A stretch of DNA of 64,000 nucleotides, taken from positions 18,204,557 to 18,268,556 of the forward strand of contig OZ026607.1 in the NCBI GenBank assembly GCA_964020085.1. The letters run 5' to 3'. Source of the stretch: Micromussa lordhowensis (lineage: Eukaryota > Cnidaria > Anthozoa > Scleractinia > Lobophylliidae). The notes beneath the pieces were generated by a model. That model was not told the DNA's origin. It made no database searches and was given only the letters and a program-made list of their open reading frames with translations. The translations under genes were made by a program, and so were the position numbers. Below, piece by piece: positions 48,401 through 59,993 of this stretch. Numbering within the stretch: the stretch's first letter is position 1; each line of letters begins with the position of its first letter.

Positions 48401-51400
48401 GATTTCTCTCCGCCAGATGATAAGCAGCTCCTGTTAGTCTTTATTAAATCTATGCTTAAGATTACACAACTCTGTTTCTGGTTTAGATACATGTTACTTC
48501 GGAAAGCAGAATAATTGAAGCCTGTAAGTCAAGGCGACTAAATTGTGGGCTGCTGTTGTAGTCGTTGTTAATGACCCGGCCATTGATGCCCGGAAAGGCG
48601 AACGAAATCACTTCCTTACGAAAAACGTGCTAAGTACTTCTCGACCGAGATTTAGCACTGAGCTTATTTTCTAGCTAAGTCGAATTTTACCTGCCTGTTT
48701 ATCAGCTTGTGGGAGGGACGAGTTCTTCTGTTAGACGAGCACGGAATCCAGAACAAATTACAGAGGCTTATGACCGCTTCGCATTCATCAACACAGCAAC
48801 ATGCTGTGTTAAACACCTCCTCAAGGATTGCGAAGAAAAAACGTAACAATAAACTCTTTGTTCCTGATGATTTTAGCTACGGTAGCTTGATAGGAAAATT
48901 GCATTGCACACCAATAAGGCGACACTGCCTTTATAAGCTGTCGTATTTGAAAGCTATTCCTTTAGGCCCTTTAATAATAGGATAGAAACGAAATAATCCT
49001 TCAAGGTGAAAGAAAGATCACCAAACGCTTTCAAAAACCAATTATTCCGATAATAAGAATCCACGAAATCCCACAAAGCGCTTGTATCGATATATCTGCC
49101 TTCACGTTGAAGTCATTATAGCCCTTCTCAAACGGTTCTCGCTATTTTTACGCTTAGAAGTATTTCCCACATTTCAACCGCAGAGTCTGTGAACTCACAC
49201 GCGAGGACTATTCAAGGGTATCTTCCCACACAGATGGTCAACTGTTTCGCGGTTAATAGGCAGACAACCTTTTAAGATTAGTATTAAACGAGACAGGGCG
49301 ACCTTCAACAGACATTTGCTACGTGGTCTAACTGTTTTGATCCTTGCTATGACACGAGAAATTACAAAAAAAGCAACACGTTTCGTACGAATTTAACGAC
49401 CTTCCTAGATCAATATTTACGTTGAACCTTTGTGTTTTTACAGTTCTCCGTTAGATTGAGTACCGTTTCGTGTTGAAGTTTGTGTTTACTTGCACTTTAT
49501 ATCGACTTTGAGATCAACATGTTAAAAAAGACAGTTCAAAAGTGCCTTTATCTCTGAAAGACCTCGGTGCAATCAGCATTTCGATGTGCCGATCTGTACG
49601 ATGTGAGGAGATAATTGCGTAAAAATAGTCTCCGGCCATTTGAACAAAGCAAAGGGTGTTGAACATCACTTATCTGGTGACCAACCCTTCAGTCAATTGA
49701 GACCAAAGGAAATTCAGTTTTGAGTACTGTTTATACAAGATGCTTACTGTTTATACAATTGCTTACTAACAGCGCTACTGTTTTCTTTTTCATGAGGCTG
49801 TTCACTGATTGAACACAAAAATGCATGAACAGACGAACATTTGAACTAAGACGAGTAGAAGATTCCACTCAAAGGAATAAAATAATTTTCTGCTGACGCG
49901 CAGCAGGAGAGTTTCTGGATAAATGTTTGATTTCCAAGCGGGAGTCCTGGAGTAGCCTTCACCAAGTGGTTTCTAGCGGAAGCCAGTGAAACTAGAAATT
50001 GTTTTCTTTTTGTCGGTGTTTGCGTTGAGCTTCTCCATGATTCTGTCGCCCTACCCTCTCTTAGTTCCTCGTTGTGCGCCAGAAGTTATCGACAAACCAC
50101 AGTAAATCCTAATCCGGAAACTTGGCGACCAAAGCAAGTATTCGTGTATGAATTCGTCATTCACGAGGGTAAAAAAACGAGATTCAAGTGTTCAATGCCA
50201 GAAACATTTCCGTGTTCGAGGGAAAATCAAATTGAATTTTAGGATTTTAAAATTGTTTGAAGTAGTGCGAATGACTTGTTACTGGGTATTTGGTTTTCCT
50301 CTCGTGTAATACTCTTTTGTCAAGAAACTTTAGAGTACAATCTCGAAATCTCTCTTAAAAAAAACATCATTCTGTTATTCATTTTTTCAAGCTTGACTGA
50401 ATCACTCTCTTGTGCTTGAGGACAATAACACTTTATTCTGTAGTATATCAGCCTTTCATTTGAGAAAAGCCACAATAGGCGACTCGATTTGAATCCTGCT
50501 TTACTACGATTTCTTCAATAAAACGCATTCTTTTTCCAGGTAAAACTGAAAGTAAGTTTTTTTATTAAATCAGTGATATACCTAACTTTGTCTGTTAGGT
50601 TACGTTTGCTATGAAATGAAACAAGCGAATTAAGGTTTACACATTTTTGGCCACAACTTTAGCCAACCTTTTGCCCCATCAGCCATGAATGGTTTAAGTT
50701 CTTTCACGATGTTTGAAAAAGCATTTCAATATCTTGATTACTAACAAGTGACCCAAATAATAGGCTCTAAGGGCACATTTGGCACAGAACCTTTCTCTTA
50801 ATTAGTTAACAAAGGAAGTGGGGGTTGAGAAGGGTGTTCAAAAAAGAATTGCTTTATTGTCAGCTTTGTCTGATCTGTAGAAACGATTTATGCGAATGAA
50901 TAAACCCATGCAACCCACCCACTCATGAAAAAACTCGATCCCACCAAAATAAGAATTTAACAGACCGCAGATCTCGAAGTCTGGGAAAGTATATAAAAAA
51001 AGAAGATGACACTTTTTTGTTTTGAAATTCTAGGACCACTAACTAAAAGAACTTTGCCTTCGCAACAAGTCGTTAAATTAAGAAAAAAAGGAGACAAAAC
51101 TAAATTTGTATTTCACTTGAAACAGAACTTTGTTCCTGGAGAGAGATTCACTGTTAAAACGATTCGCTCTGTTTTGTTTACCAAGGGTGGCGTGTCGCAG
51201 ACTGCCCGCTTTTTCCAATAGCCTGAGCTTATATGCAAGGCCCGCAAACCTAACAGTCTTAAAATTAAATCACTAATTAGTTCACCTTTGGTTCTAATTG
51301 AAAATCTTTTGAATTCGGGATAGATACGAATGCATCCTCCTTGAGTGACATAATAAAAGTTGACTTTTGGCGGCCGTTGTGCGGTGGTACAAATACAAGC

Positions 51401-54029
51401 ATAGAATAAAAGGATCACTACTTTCATCGTGTCTTTGAGAATTAAGCTTATCGTTAGGCCGCCCCGTTCTTGTGTCATTTCACGCAATACGTTCGTCAAA
51501 CAAGATGATTAAAGCCTTCAGTAAACTGAAGTTGTCTGTGGATTAGTGCATGCGAATCCGTGGAACATCCGTCCTATTCTTTGAAAAATTAAATTAAAGG
51601 AGGTTATTCTTTCAACTTAATGGCCATAAGGAGTCTCTAGCAATGTCTCGAATCAGGAAGACATTGGCTCTATCGCACGACGAGCAAGTGACAAAGGACA
51701 TCAAAGAAAGAAGCAATGTCCTTTTCTGCGTATGAGGCACAAAAAGGATGCCTACCCATCCCGACTTCTTACTTTTCCAAATGTGTTCTCAATTCTTTCT
51801 TCAAGGAAACGCAAGCTGTTGAATTAGTGAGTACTTGTTTTTCAGTGCACTTCTGTTTTCTCATTAGCTACAACTCACTCGTCAAGAAACAAGGCTATCA
51901 ATCGCGATCTTTCAATATCCAGGGCTCTGCGGTTTCCTTTCGTAAATTAACGACAGCAGTAAGTACGAGGTCTGTTTTATTATCTTCTCGGATCAGAACG
52001 CGACAACATATCCGCAGTGCTTACTCTTTTTGAACTCACTCTTACAACGCGTTTTGGCGATTAATTAATCCTGTAAACTGATTCTTCACACGTGTTTTAA
52101 GTGAGATTTTGAATTATGACCTTTCATTTTCAATTATTACTGACTTTCATCCAACGACTTCTTCATTACGAAACGCTCGCATACATGCACCAAAGAATTG
52201 ATACCTCATCCTGATCGTCTGGTCTGCATTTCCTATTTATTAGCAGAAAAATAGTGAAATGAAATTAATCCTCAGTCAAAAGAAAAAACCCGAGGTAATT
52301 GTACGTAAGATTCCTGGCTTTTACTGTAATATTGTGGACTACCTCAGTCAAGTTTTTGTTGCTGGAATGAGGTCCATCTGACGTTTCACCTGGGTCGGCT
52401 TAATCGCTATATCAGATCACTGAATTAAGAAAATACTTTAAAGTCTCTGACTCCTCTATGTCTCTTTACCATTTTTCTTAAGAAAAACCAACAACAAAAG
52501 TCTCTAAATCTTTTGACCTTCTGTCGGACAAAATCATTGATATGCATGATTTTTTTTTGTTTCAGGATTGGTTGACTTGCAGGCGGGTGGGTAACTTTAC
52601 AAAGCTATGAAAAAAATATGTCTGTCTCACTTTCTACTTGAATAACTTCAAGAACAAAAAGACAGCATCTGCTGACTACCTTTTTGTCATCCAAACGAGC
52701 CTTTGAAGGTATCGGCTTCTTTCAACCAGTTTGAATTGATGCTCTGAAGTTTTCTTCAGTCAGAAGTGTGAAAAGTTTGTAAACAATGAATGGAATATTC
52801 TATAGATCTCTACGCAGATTGGCGTCAACAGAATTCCTTCACAATTATTCTGATGACGTGTTTTCCAATTAAATAACGTCAGCAGCTCGTTAACTAGATG
52901 CAGAAGGGCAGAACGACAGCGCGGTAGCACAATTGGCGGCTTCGTTACTTCTAACTATACAATACGACTTTTAAAACCTGGATATATCAGAACGGTTTCA
53001 AAGCTTAATAGGTTATGTGCGAGGGAGTTTTAAGTTTTTCTCGGTGATCCGCTGCGACGATTGTCAACAGTTCTCGCTTATTTTAATGACTTCTTTGGAG
53101 CGAAAATCATACTTATTAATTACTTCAAAGGCTCCTATTGGTGCTTGTGATTAATAACAAAAACTATGCCGTGTCATTTTAATTACGTCTCCTTACAGAT
53201 TTTGTTCTTTTCTTCTGAAGTGCCATAGATTTGCGGAATCCTCTTCAACAAATGTCACTAATTTCGCAACAAAATCCATTATCACGGAATGGACTTCCGC
53301 AACGAAACCTAACGGCATATTTTCAAAGTTAAACTTCAGATATGTCCTCTTTTACGACGGGATTCCATCACGAGAGCCATCGGACCTTTTATTCTTATTT
53401 TAATGCTGCTAATGGAAGGGAAATGTTGTAGGAAAGATAAGTGTTTGAATGTTTCCGTTTGCGAATATTCACGAAGAAACTTCTCGCGCGAAAACGTGCA
53501 TGTTTTCAATTCTCGTGACATCGTGACAACCTTAATCCACTGTGAATTTGTTCATTTTGGAGCAATGCGGCTTCCTTTTTGGCTACCATTGCATATTGTT
53601 CGACCTCCCACATTGCCTTAAATTAGAAAAAGAGCAATGAATATTCTAGTTTTGATATACGACAAATAAAAACGCGGCTCCCGTTCACTGGCAAGGAACG
53701 GCGAGCTCAAAACTCGCCAAGGTTTGGTCACCTAATCGCTTGCATAGTTTCCTTTGACCTGGATCCAAATAATCTGGCAAGTTGGGTGTAGCTTTCAGGG
53801 GCTTGTTATTATTATGTTGAATTTCAGGAAGGTCCTTTAACAAGCGGATTTTCTGTCCCGTCTTTTGTATTAATACCTTGACAGGTATGATCTGTAGGGG
53901 GGGCCTTAAGGGGCCAAGCCGGTAAAGAAGGTCGCGCGACTAAGCCGCGAGCTCATCACTTCGTGTTTTCATTTGCCTCCATAGCACGCGGCCTATAACT
54001 CACTCTCCAGTTTACACCGAGAATCCAAA
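30463..54029. other. 23.6-kb noncoding region between divergent otx genes
   Basis: Upstream of both otx start codons. I found no supported gene, RNA gene or recognisable transposon. Open frames here are short, overlap on both strands and show no family motif. Scattered TAATCC hexamers occur at about the number expected by chance. It likely contains 5'UTR exons, promoters and enhancers of both genes (inference). Confidence 0.55.
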
Positions 54030-54132
54030 ATGGCGGGCTTTCTGAACCATTATCCACCGTACCCGGTCAATGGACTTAACATGCCTCCAAGAACCGCGGA
54101 CATGTTTTCCCCAATGGTTGCTCCACCTTATG
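54030..54132 (+). CDS. otx: otx (+ strand) coding exon 1
   Basis: ATG at 54030 in context CCAAAATGG, 103 nt, donor GTAAGA. Encodes [17 protein letters not shown] through VAPPY. A possible CAG acceptor ends at 54010, so a 5'UTR intron is possible here too. Confidence 0.9.
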
Positions 54133-57100
54133 GTAAGAGTCAAGATTTAAACTTTATTTTTAGACATGAAAGAAAGCATGCATAAAGGCTCATCAGAGTA
54201 GCCATTGTACTAACACATTATGGTAATGACAATTCGAATGAGTTGGTGGTGACCAGAAGAATGGTCTTTTCAGAAGAAGGAAGTTTTTTCCTCTTTTTGA
54301 GCTGCGTTAAATACTTCGAGAGGTCGTTAAAACCACAGTTCGCTAGCTCGATTCTTGTCTATTTAGTTCGCTTTCTAGTGAAGCGAGACCTCCCAGATGC
54401 GTGGATTTAGAATTCGTGAAAGGCATTTCATTGAGTGCAAGCTTCAACAAAGCCTATTTAAGAGCCCTCACTGGGGAGAGAACGCTAAATAAATCATTAT
54501 TTTATTCCCAAATATTGGCAATCACACTAGATTCGTTAGCATCTGTTTCGTATTTGTCTCAACGGATTTTTGCCTATCGTATATAAATGTAATCATCAAG
54601 TTTGATTCTTGATAAGTTGGTGAGAAATCGTTGAAATCTACCATAGCTCGGAACGTGCCTGATTTTCATCTAGGATTTGTGGTCGCGAAAACTATGTAAG
54701 TTAGGCCGATTTTCAAACGACTACGTATTTTTAGACAAACGTCCATTAAAGGGTAGAGATACATTCTTCCTGTTGAAATATCCGAACTCGTTTGCGGCTG
54801 GAAAAACCGCTGCTGTGAAGGATAACATTAATATCCCTGAAAGTATAGATTTGGACGTTTCAGTGGTTAATGGCCGTAGCTTTGAAATGACGGCATTTAC
54901 AGTTATCTGCGGGAGTTGCAATGACAACGGAAATATCGTCAGTGTTCTTCTTAGTGAGATCAATGAAACAGTAAAAAACATGATAAAGAAACCGCAATTT
55001 AAACAGTCCAAGGTTATATCCAGTGTATTATTGGCATTGCAAATGATAAATGGACGCGCGACAGTAAATGCAGAAGAAACACATCAGCCCAAATATTTAT
55101 TGTTTTAATTTTACTGACCAAATTGCATTCCTTTGAAAACATCGCACCTGGTCTCTTACAGATCAAAGCCGAACATACCATTGTTTGAAATTCGTAAAGC
55201 ACCAAAGTAAATATTTTTATACAATGTTAAACATATCGAGACTTCCTAGATTAGTTGTTGTATTTCAATTTAGGAGAAACGACATTTTAGAGAAACGAAA
55301 TTTAGAAAGTTGTTCACAATTCCTGCAACTCAAATTTAATTGGTTTGATGAAGATTATACTACTTGCAGCAGGATAGAGAAATTTCGATGTTCTAAGGCT
55401 GAGACGTTGTTGTATGAGGTATCTATCAAATTCCAATGCAGAAGCAGTTTCGAAGAATCTCCTCGTGATTCCATGCAACTATATTTTCAGGCTACCCAAG
55501 AAAGCAAAGACGTGAGAGAACGACTTTCACCAAAGCTCAACTAGAAATATTGGAAGAGCTGTTCTCCAAGACGAAGTACCCTGACATTTTTATGAGAGAA
55601 GAAGTTGCCATGAAAATCAATCTACCAGAATCCAGGGTTCAGGTAAAAAAGTTCTTAGTTTTTTTCTGAGTTAATGAATGCTTTTATTCTCTGGACGTGC
55701 AGCACTGTAGTGAAGGCGGAGAAATGATGGCGACTTCAAATTAGCCAACAGTGTCAAGTGAGGCCCTAATCGGGGGCAAGCGACAAGCCATAGAATATAT
55801 CCATCGGAATGCTTGAAGCTTGCCCACTGGCAAAAAGTTGTAAAACCTGGCGCCTCCACTACTCGATTTGGATTGTAAAAGGGGAATTGAGTACTTTAGG
55901 AAACTTTGTTTCAAAAAAGTCGAAGATACTGAGGTGGGGCCGGGAATGTTGCCACTGGCAAACTCCAAACGTTTAATCTGAATACAACTATTTTCACAAA
56001 GATCAAAGAGTTTGCTCTCTTTTCTACTTGATTTCTTTCCCAATCGAGTCACTTAGGTGTGGAATTACAACATCCTAAATACAAAGTTGTAGATTTTGCA
56101 AGCTGTTCCTCTCTATCTCATTGAATGCCACAAACTGATAGAGTTACAACAAGCTAAGAATTTTCAAATTCTTTTCTCGTAAATTTGTCCTTTGTTTTGG
56201 TTCTTCAAAAAATGCTTGGCCCCAAATATAAACCTGAGTAAAGCATGCAGAAACGTTTTCCTGTTACATCGGGATTACTCTGTAGCACAGTTTCACGTTG
56301 TTTGGTGGTTTACAACGAACCTGTGTCAATTCTGGAACTGGTCCTGCTGGAACTACTCTGAACCCAGTTAAGACCGCAGAGATAATCGGGTGTCTTTCTG
56401 GCCTACAGCAAACGCATTTTCCATGCGTGCTTTAAACCAAACTTGACAACATTCAAGGGGGACAAGACGGTTTCTTTTCTAACCGCAAATTGACTGCGCA
56501 ATAAAAAAAGTTTCCCCATTTTTTCCGGCACGTTTACATGATGTGCCAATTTTGTGCTCAATTCTTTAACGTCTCCCAGTTCCTTTGATTAGTGTGTTAA
56601 GCGATGATCCCATATCTGCCAAACACTGTCAAATATGGAGGAAGATACGCAGTCCAAATTAACAAGATAACTACGTAGAAGCCTTGATAGTGAAAAACGG
56701 TCGACAACATGATCCCTACTCAAGAATTGAACAACTGAAACTAACAGTCGTAGTCAGTCGTTTGTAAAGACTTGTTTCATTTAGTTCGTTTTTCAGACAA
56801 TCAAATGACACAAATCGTATTATTTGATCATCCATTTTTTTTTAATAAATGGCAAATTTTACCATAAAATGATCAGGTTAAGGTACAATCAAACAAGGCA
56901 CATCCAAACTGAAAAACGTGTGGTTGAGTCTTGCTACGTCAGTCCTACAAGTCGTTTTGTTGTCGAGAAGTCAAACTAAATGAAAACAAAGTTGGATCAA
57001 AATAGTTAAACATCATTTCAATTTCTCAGTCTAAATTGCCAATTTCAAATAGAAAAAAATCCGTATGCACTTCGCCCCAGCCTAGCCCCAAATCAGGTGT

Positions 57101-58165
57101 AATTCAATTAATTAAATTAAAATATTTCAACTTCCGAGCATTTAGCCTTTTAAAAGTGCCTGGGTTGTGTACGTACGCACAATTGTAGTGTCAAACATTT
57201 CACGCCCTCAGACAGCCCATCTGCTCTCACGTAATGTCTTTAAGGTTAATTTTTCTTTCATTCAAACCTTTCAGGCTATTAAAGAACCTATATTTAGCGA
57301 TATTATCAAGTACATTTCATTTTACTCCAAGAAGAATGTCTCTTTATGTTTTACATGCGTGTGTTTTATGATCGCGTGTGCAGGCATGTCTCGACTGTAA
57401 GCTTGACCTCCGTTTTGCGTGCGTTGTGATATTACATGTCTCCCTCTATATTGTATTTATTTCAAAATGAAACTTTCCAGAAAAAACTACTTAAGGCCTT
57501 TCCAAAAAGTCACGCTCACTTAAACCGGCGAAAAGTTGTACAAAACCGTGATAAAAACATCAATGTAACCTTCCTAACTTGTTAAATGAGTTTTTATTGA
57601 GTAGTTAGACCAACTTTTCCTGGTAAAGCTTTTAATCAAGCTTTCGTTAGTTTTTCCCGTCTTATCTGTTCAAACCGCTATTACTACTCAATATAAACCG
57701 CCACTAGATACAAAATAAACAAACCACTAGACAACAATTGAATTCCACTTCTTTCCCAGGCGCCATTTCCAATTAAACGGAGGGTTTTTTTTGTTTATTT
57801 TCATCATACAACAGGTGTGGTTCAAAAATCGACGCGCCAAGGTACGACAACAGAGCAAAGGGGAACCCAAACCAAAACCCAAACCAAAGACGCCCGCCGC
57901 AAACAAGGACACAAGCCAAGCAGGACCCTCTCCCTGCAGATACGCGAGCTGTAGCGGCAATATCTGGAGCCCAGCCCATGATTCAGTTCGGCCTATGCCC
58001 ACATATCCTTCACACGCCGTCATCAACAACAGCATGGCTATGTCCAGCGCAAATCCTTCATTTATGCCACCACCTCCTCCACCTCCGTATTATTGCTCAA
58101 GTCCAAACGGTGGATCTTATATGCCTCTAGAGCATGCGCACATGCATCCGATGGCACCAAGATAG
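54030..58165 (+). CDS. otx: Otx-family homeobox transcription factor, 201 aa, three exons
   Basis: Exons 54030-54132, 55491-55642, 57815-58165; 606 nt with stop, intron phases 1 and 0 as in the - strand paralog, all GT-AG. Predicted nuclear transcription factor. Homeodomain spans residues 40-99; it matches the paralog at every position up to 55 and differs at 56 (Val here, Cys there) and near the last positions; Lys50 is kept. The N-terminus [15 protein letters not shown] is short. The C-terminal part has a basic Pro/Lys stretch ([12 protein letters not shown]), a clear Otx-type WSP motif ([10 protein letters not shown]), then [11 protein letters not shown] and SYM..HAHMH near the end. Introns of 1.4 and 2.2 kb are much shorter than those of the paralog. 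Convincing Otx; paralog identity is open. Confidence 0.95.
54133..55490 (+). other. otx (+ strand) intron 1
   Basis: 1.36 kb. Contains a 143-codon open frame (54677-55108) with no recognisable domain, treated as chance. No transposon recognised. Confidence 0.7.
55491..55642 (+). CDS. otx: otx (+ strand) exon 2: homeodomain residues 1-46
   Basis: Acceptor ATATTTTCAG, donor GTAAAA; 152 nt. Encodes [20 protein letters not shown] through LPESRVQ, protein-identical to the paralog from PRKQ onward. Confidence 0.96.
55643..57814 (+). other. otx (+ strand) intron 2
   Basis: 2.17 kb at homeodomain position 46/47. No repeat array comparable to the one in the paralog intron, no exon and no RNA gene recognised. 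Confidence 0.75.
57815..58165 (+). CDS. otx: otx (+ strand) exon 3: end of homeodomain and C-terminal domain
   Basis: Acceptor CATACAACAG. Starts [12 protein letters not shown], then the basic Pro/Lys segment, IWSPA motif, [11 protein letters not shown], and stop TAG at 58163-58165. Confidence 0.95.
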   Translation: MWFKNRRAKVRQQSKGEPKPKPKPKTPAANKDTSQAGPSPCRYASCSGNIWSPAHDSVRPMPTYPSHAVINNSMAMSSANPSFMPPPPPPPYYCSSPNGGSYMPLEHAHMHPMAPR

Positions 58166-59107
58166 AATGTGTGTTGTCATAGAGATTCTAAAAAGAGGCA
58201 AAAGGCCCTTTGAAAAATTGAAGAAAACTATGTTAATATATGCGGGGTTTTACATAAAAACCAATTAGTTTAGTAAATAGCTTATTATGCAAATACAGTT
58301 CTTTGACAGTAATCCCTATATAGTCTGCGAGCCCGCTGAAGAAACTTGTTTTGTGCCTAATACGATAGAAGTATCGCTTCCTCCGAAACGCATTTAAGGG
58401 ATCAAGGTTCTAGACTTATTCTTAGAATCCTCTAAAACGTGACTTTCACGAAACAAAACCTGTTTTTCTTTGGCATTAGCGGGCAAAACCTTTTAGGGTT
58501 TTATCAATATCTTTCTGTGAGGTAGGGTCGAATTTGGAATAATGCACCCGTTCGTTGGGAATCACAAAAATGCAGAGCCCTGACTCCTCCGGCACGAAAG
58601 CTGGGGAATCTGGCGGGTTGTGTCTTGCTGGGGTGGATAGAAAAAACGTGTATTGACTGCACGTTTTTTTGTTGGATTCTGAACTAGTAAGAGTTAGCGT
58701 GGATGGCTGCTTTTCTTGAGTTGTTTAGTTTGCAAGTGTTGGTGTACTCTTACAAGCGTTTTTGAATGGACCCGACCATTTGACGCTGGCAGCTTCCGGA
58801 TTTAACACGAAGCTATTAAGTGTTATTGTGTCCTTTTATCACTCAAGAGAAGACTTGGTTTGGTTTTTTTGGCCTTTCATTTCCAGGCTTGGACAAATGA
58901 ACTCTCCTCACAGATCATCATTCATACCTCGTTCTGCAAGCTGTGAAGTTTCGTAATATTTTCCACTTGTCCGCTTGAAAAGTATTCAAACTGTACCAAG
59001 AAGTAAGAGGAGGAATTACCCTTTAGCTCCTACAAGTGTTAAGGTACAAACTTGACAATCCAACTCAGGAAAGTAAAATACTTAAAAGCATCAACGAAAA
59101 CAATTTC

Positions 59108-59162
59108 TCGTTAGCTTTCATATTAATGGTCGCACTTTACAATAGGGTTTCATCCACAAGGC
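59108..59162 (+). repeat. fragment of the otx-intron tandem repeat unit
   Basis: TAGCTTTCATATTAATGGTC followed by a TAGGGTTTCATCCACA stretch matches the array unit at about 22905-22955, in + orientation. Only this part of the unit is recognisable. Confidence 0.6.
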
Positions 59163-59987
59163 AGAATCTCTGTCCTTAACTATAACTGAGCATGCAAGGG
59201 TAGATGGTCCAGACTAACAGTAAAGAGAGATCGTTTGATTTGTACATAGTGATCTTTTCAGCTGCAGGGCGCATTGTGTTTGAAGCAGTTTTTTCTGCTT
59301 CCATCAAGTTAACATAGCTTGCATTCTTTTCTCATGTCAACAACGTGCATGTATTTACTTCAAATCCACCTGATATTCAAAAATTATCACAAATTCGGTT
59401 AACTAAAATACTTTTTCATGAAGAATGAAAGTATATCATATCGTGTTTCTTATATTTTTTGCCATTAATTCTCATAGGTTAAACGAAGCCCCTACCAATT
59501 ATAGCATATGTACCTTCAGATCATACGACATACTTTCATAGTAAACTACCTGATGTTTGATTCGACTGAGCTAACCTGTATAATGTAAATAAGGAAAAGG
59601 AAAACGGTTAAGACATTTAGTGTTATAAATAGGTATATACACAGGCCGATGGGCCAACCCTTTAATGAAATGATCATATGTTTAAATGTAATTATATATT
59701 TTTGTTATTGAAGCTAAATGGACATAGCCTGTAAGTTCTGATACCAAAAGGCACGCTATCTTTGCTTGTCTTCCTGCAGTTCATATGATTAGTATTTTTG
59801 ATTTTATATGAATATGTAAGGATGACCAATGGTTCACAGGGCTGTAATGGGTTCATGAAAGAAATTTTTTCTTTATATTATTTTGAAATTCGTTTAATAT
59901 ATGAAATGATTGTATAAGTTAAGCTTCATTGTAAAAAAATACTGTTAAACAGCTATAAATGGAATTTACGCAAAACTAAATACGTGG

Positions 59988-59993
59988 AATAAA
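59988..59993 (+). terminator. polyadenylation signal of + strand otx
   Basis: AATAAA followed after about 25-55 nt by a G/U-rich stretch (CGTCTGTGTGACGATGGTGT). This predicts a 3'UTR of about 1.85 kb. Confidence 0.5.

Larger units (their letters stand above)
58166..59993 (+). other. otx (+ strand) probable 3'UTR
   Basis: AT-rich sequence from the stop to the first good AATAAA with a G/U-rich follow-up. A fragment of the otx-intron repeat lies at 59108-59162. No open frame of note apart from a short 64-codon one judged to be chance. Confidence 0.5.

Noticed and set aside
51113..51499. 128-codon - strand frame between the otx genes
   Set aside because: No recognisable family, no splice support, overlaps another frame on the opposite strand.
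30463..54029. Enrichment of TAATCC/GGATTA sites as proof of Otx autoregulation
   Set aside because: I counted about a dozen in 23.6 kb, close to the number expected for a hexamer on two strands.
54677..55108. 143-codon open frame inside intron 1 of the + strand otx gene
   Set aside because: No recognisable domain, an overlapping frame on the other strand, and a length near what chance gives in 64 kb. Kept only as a note.
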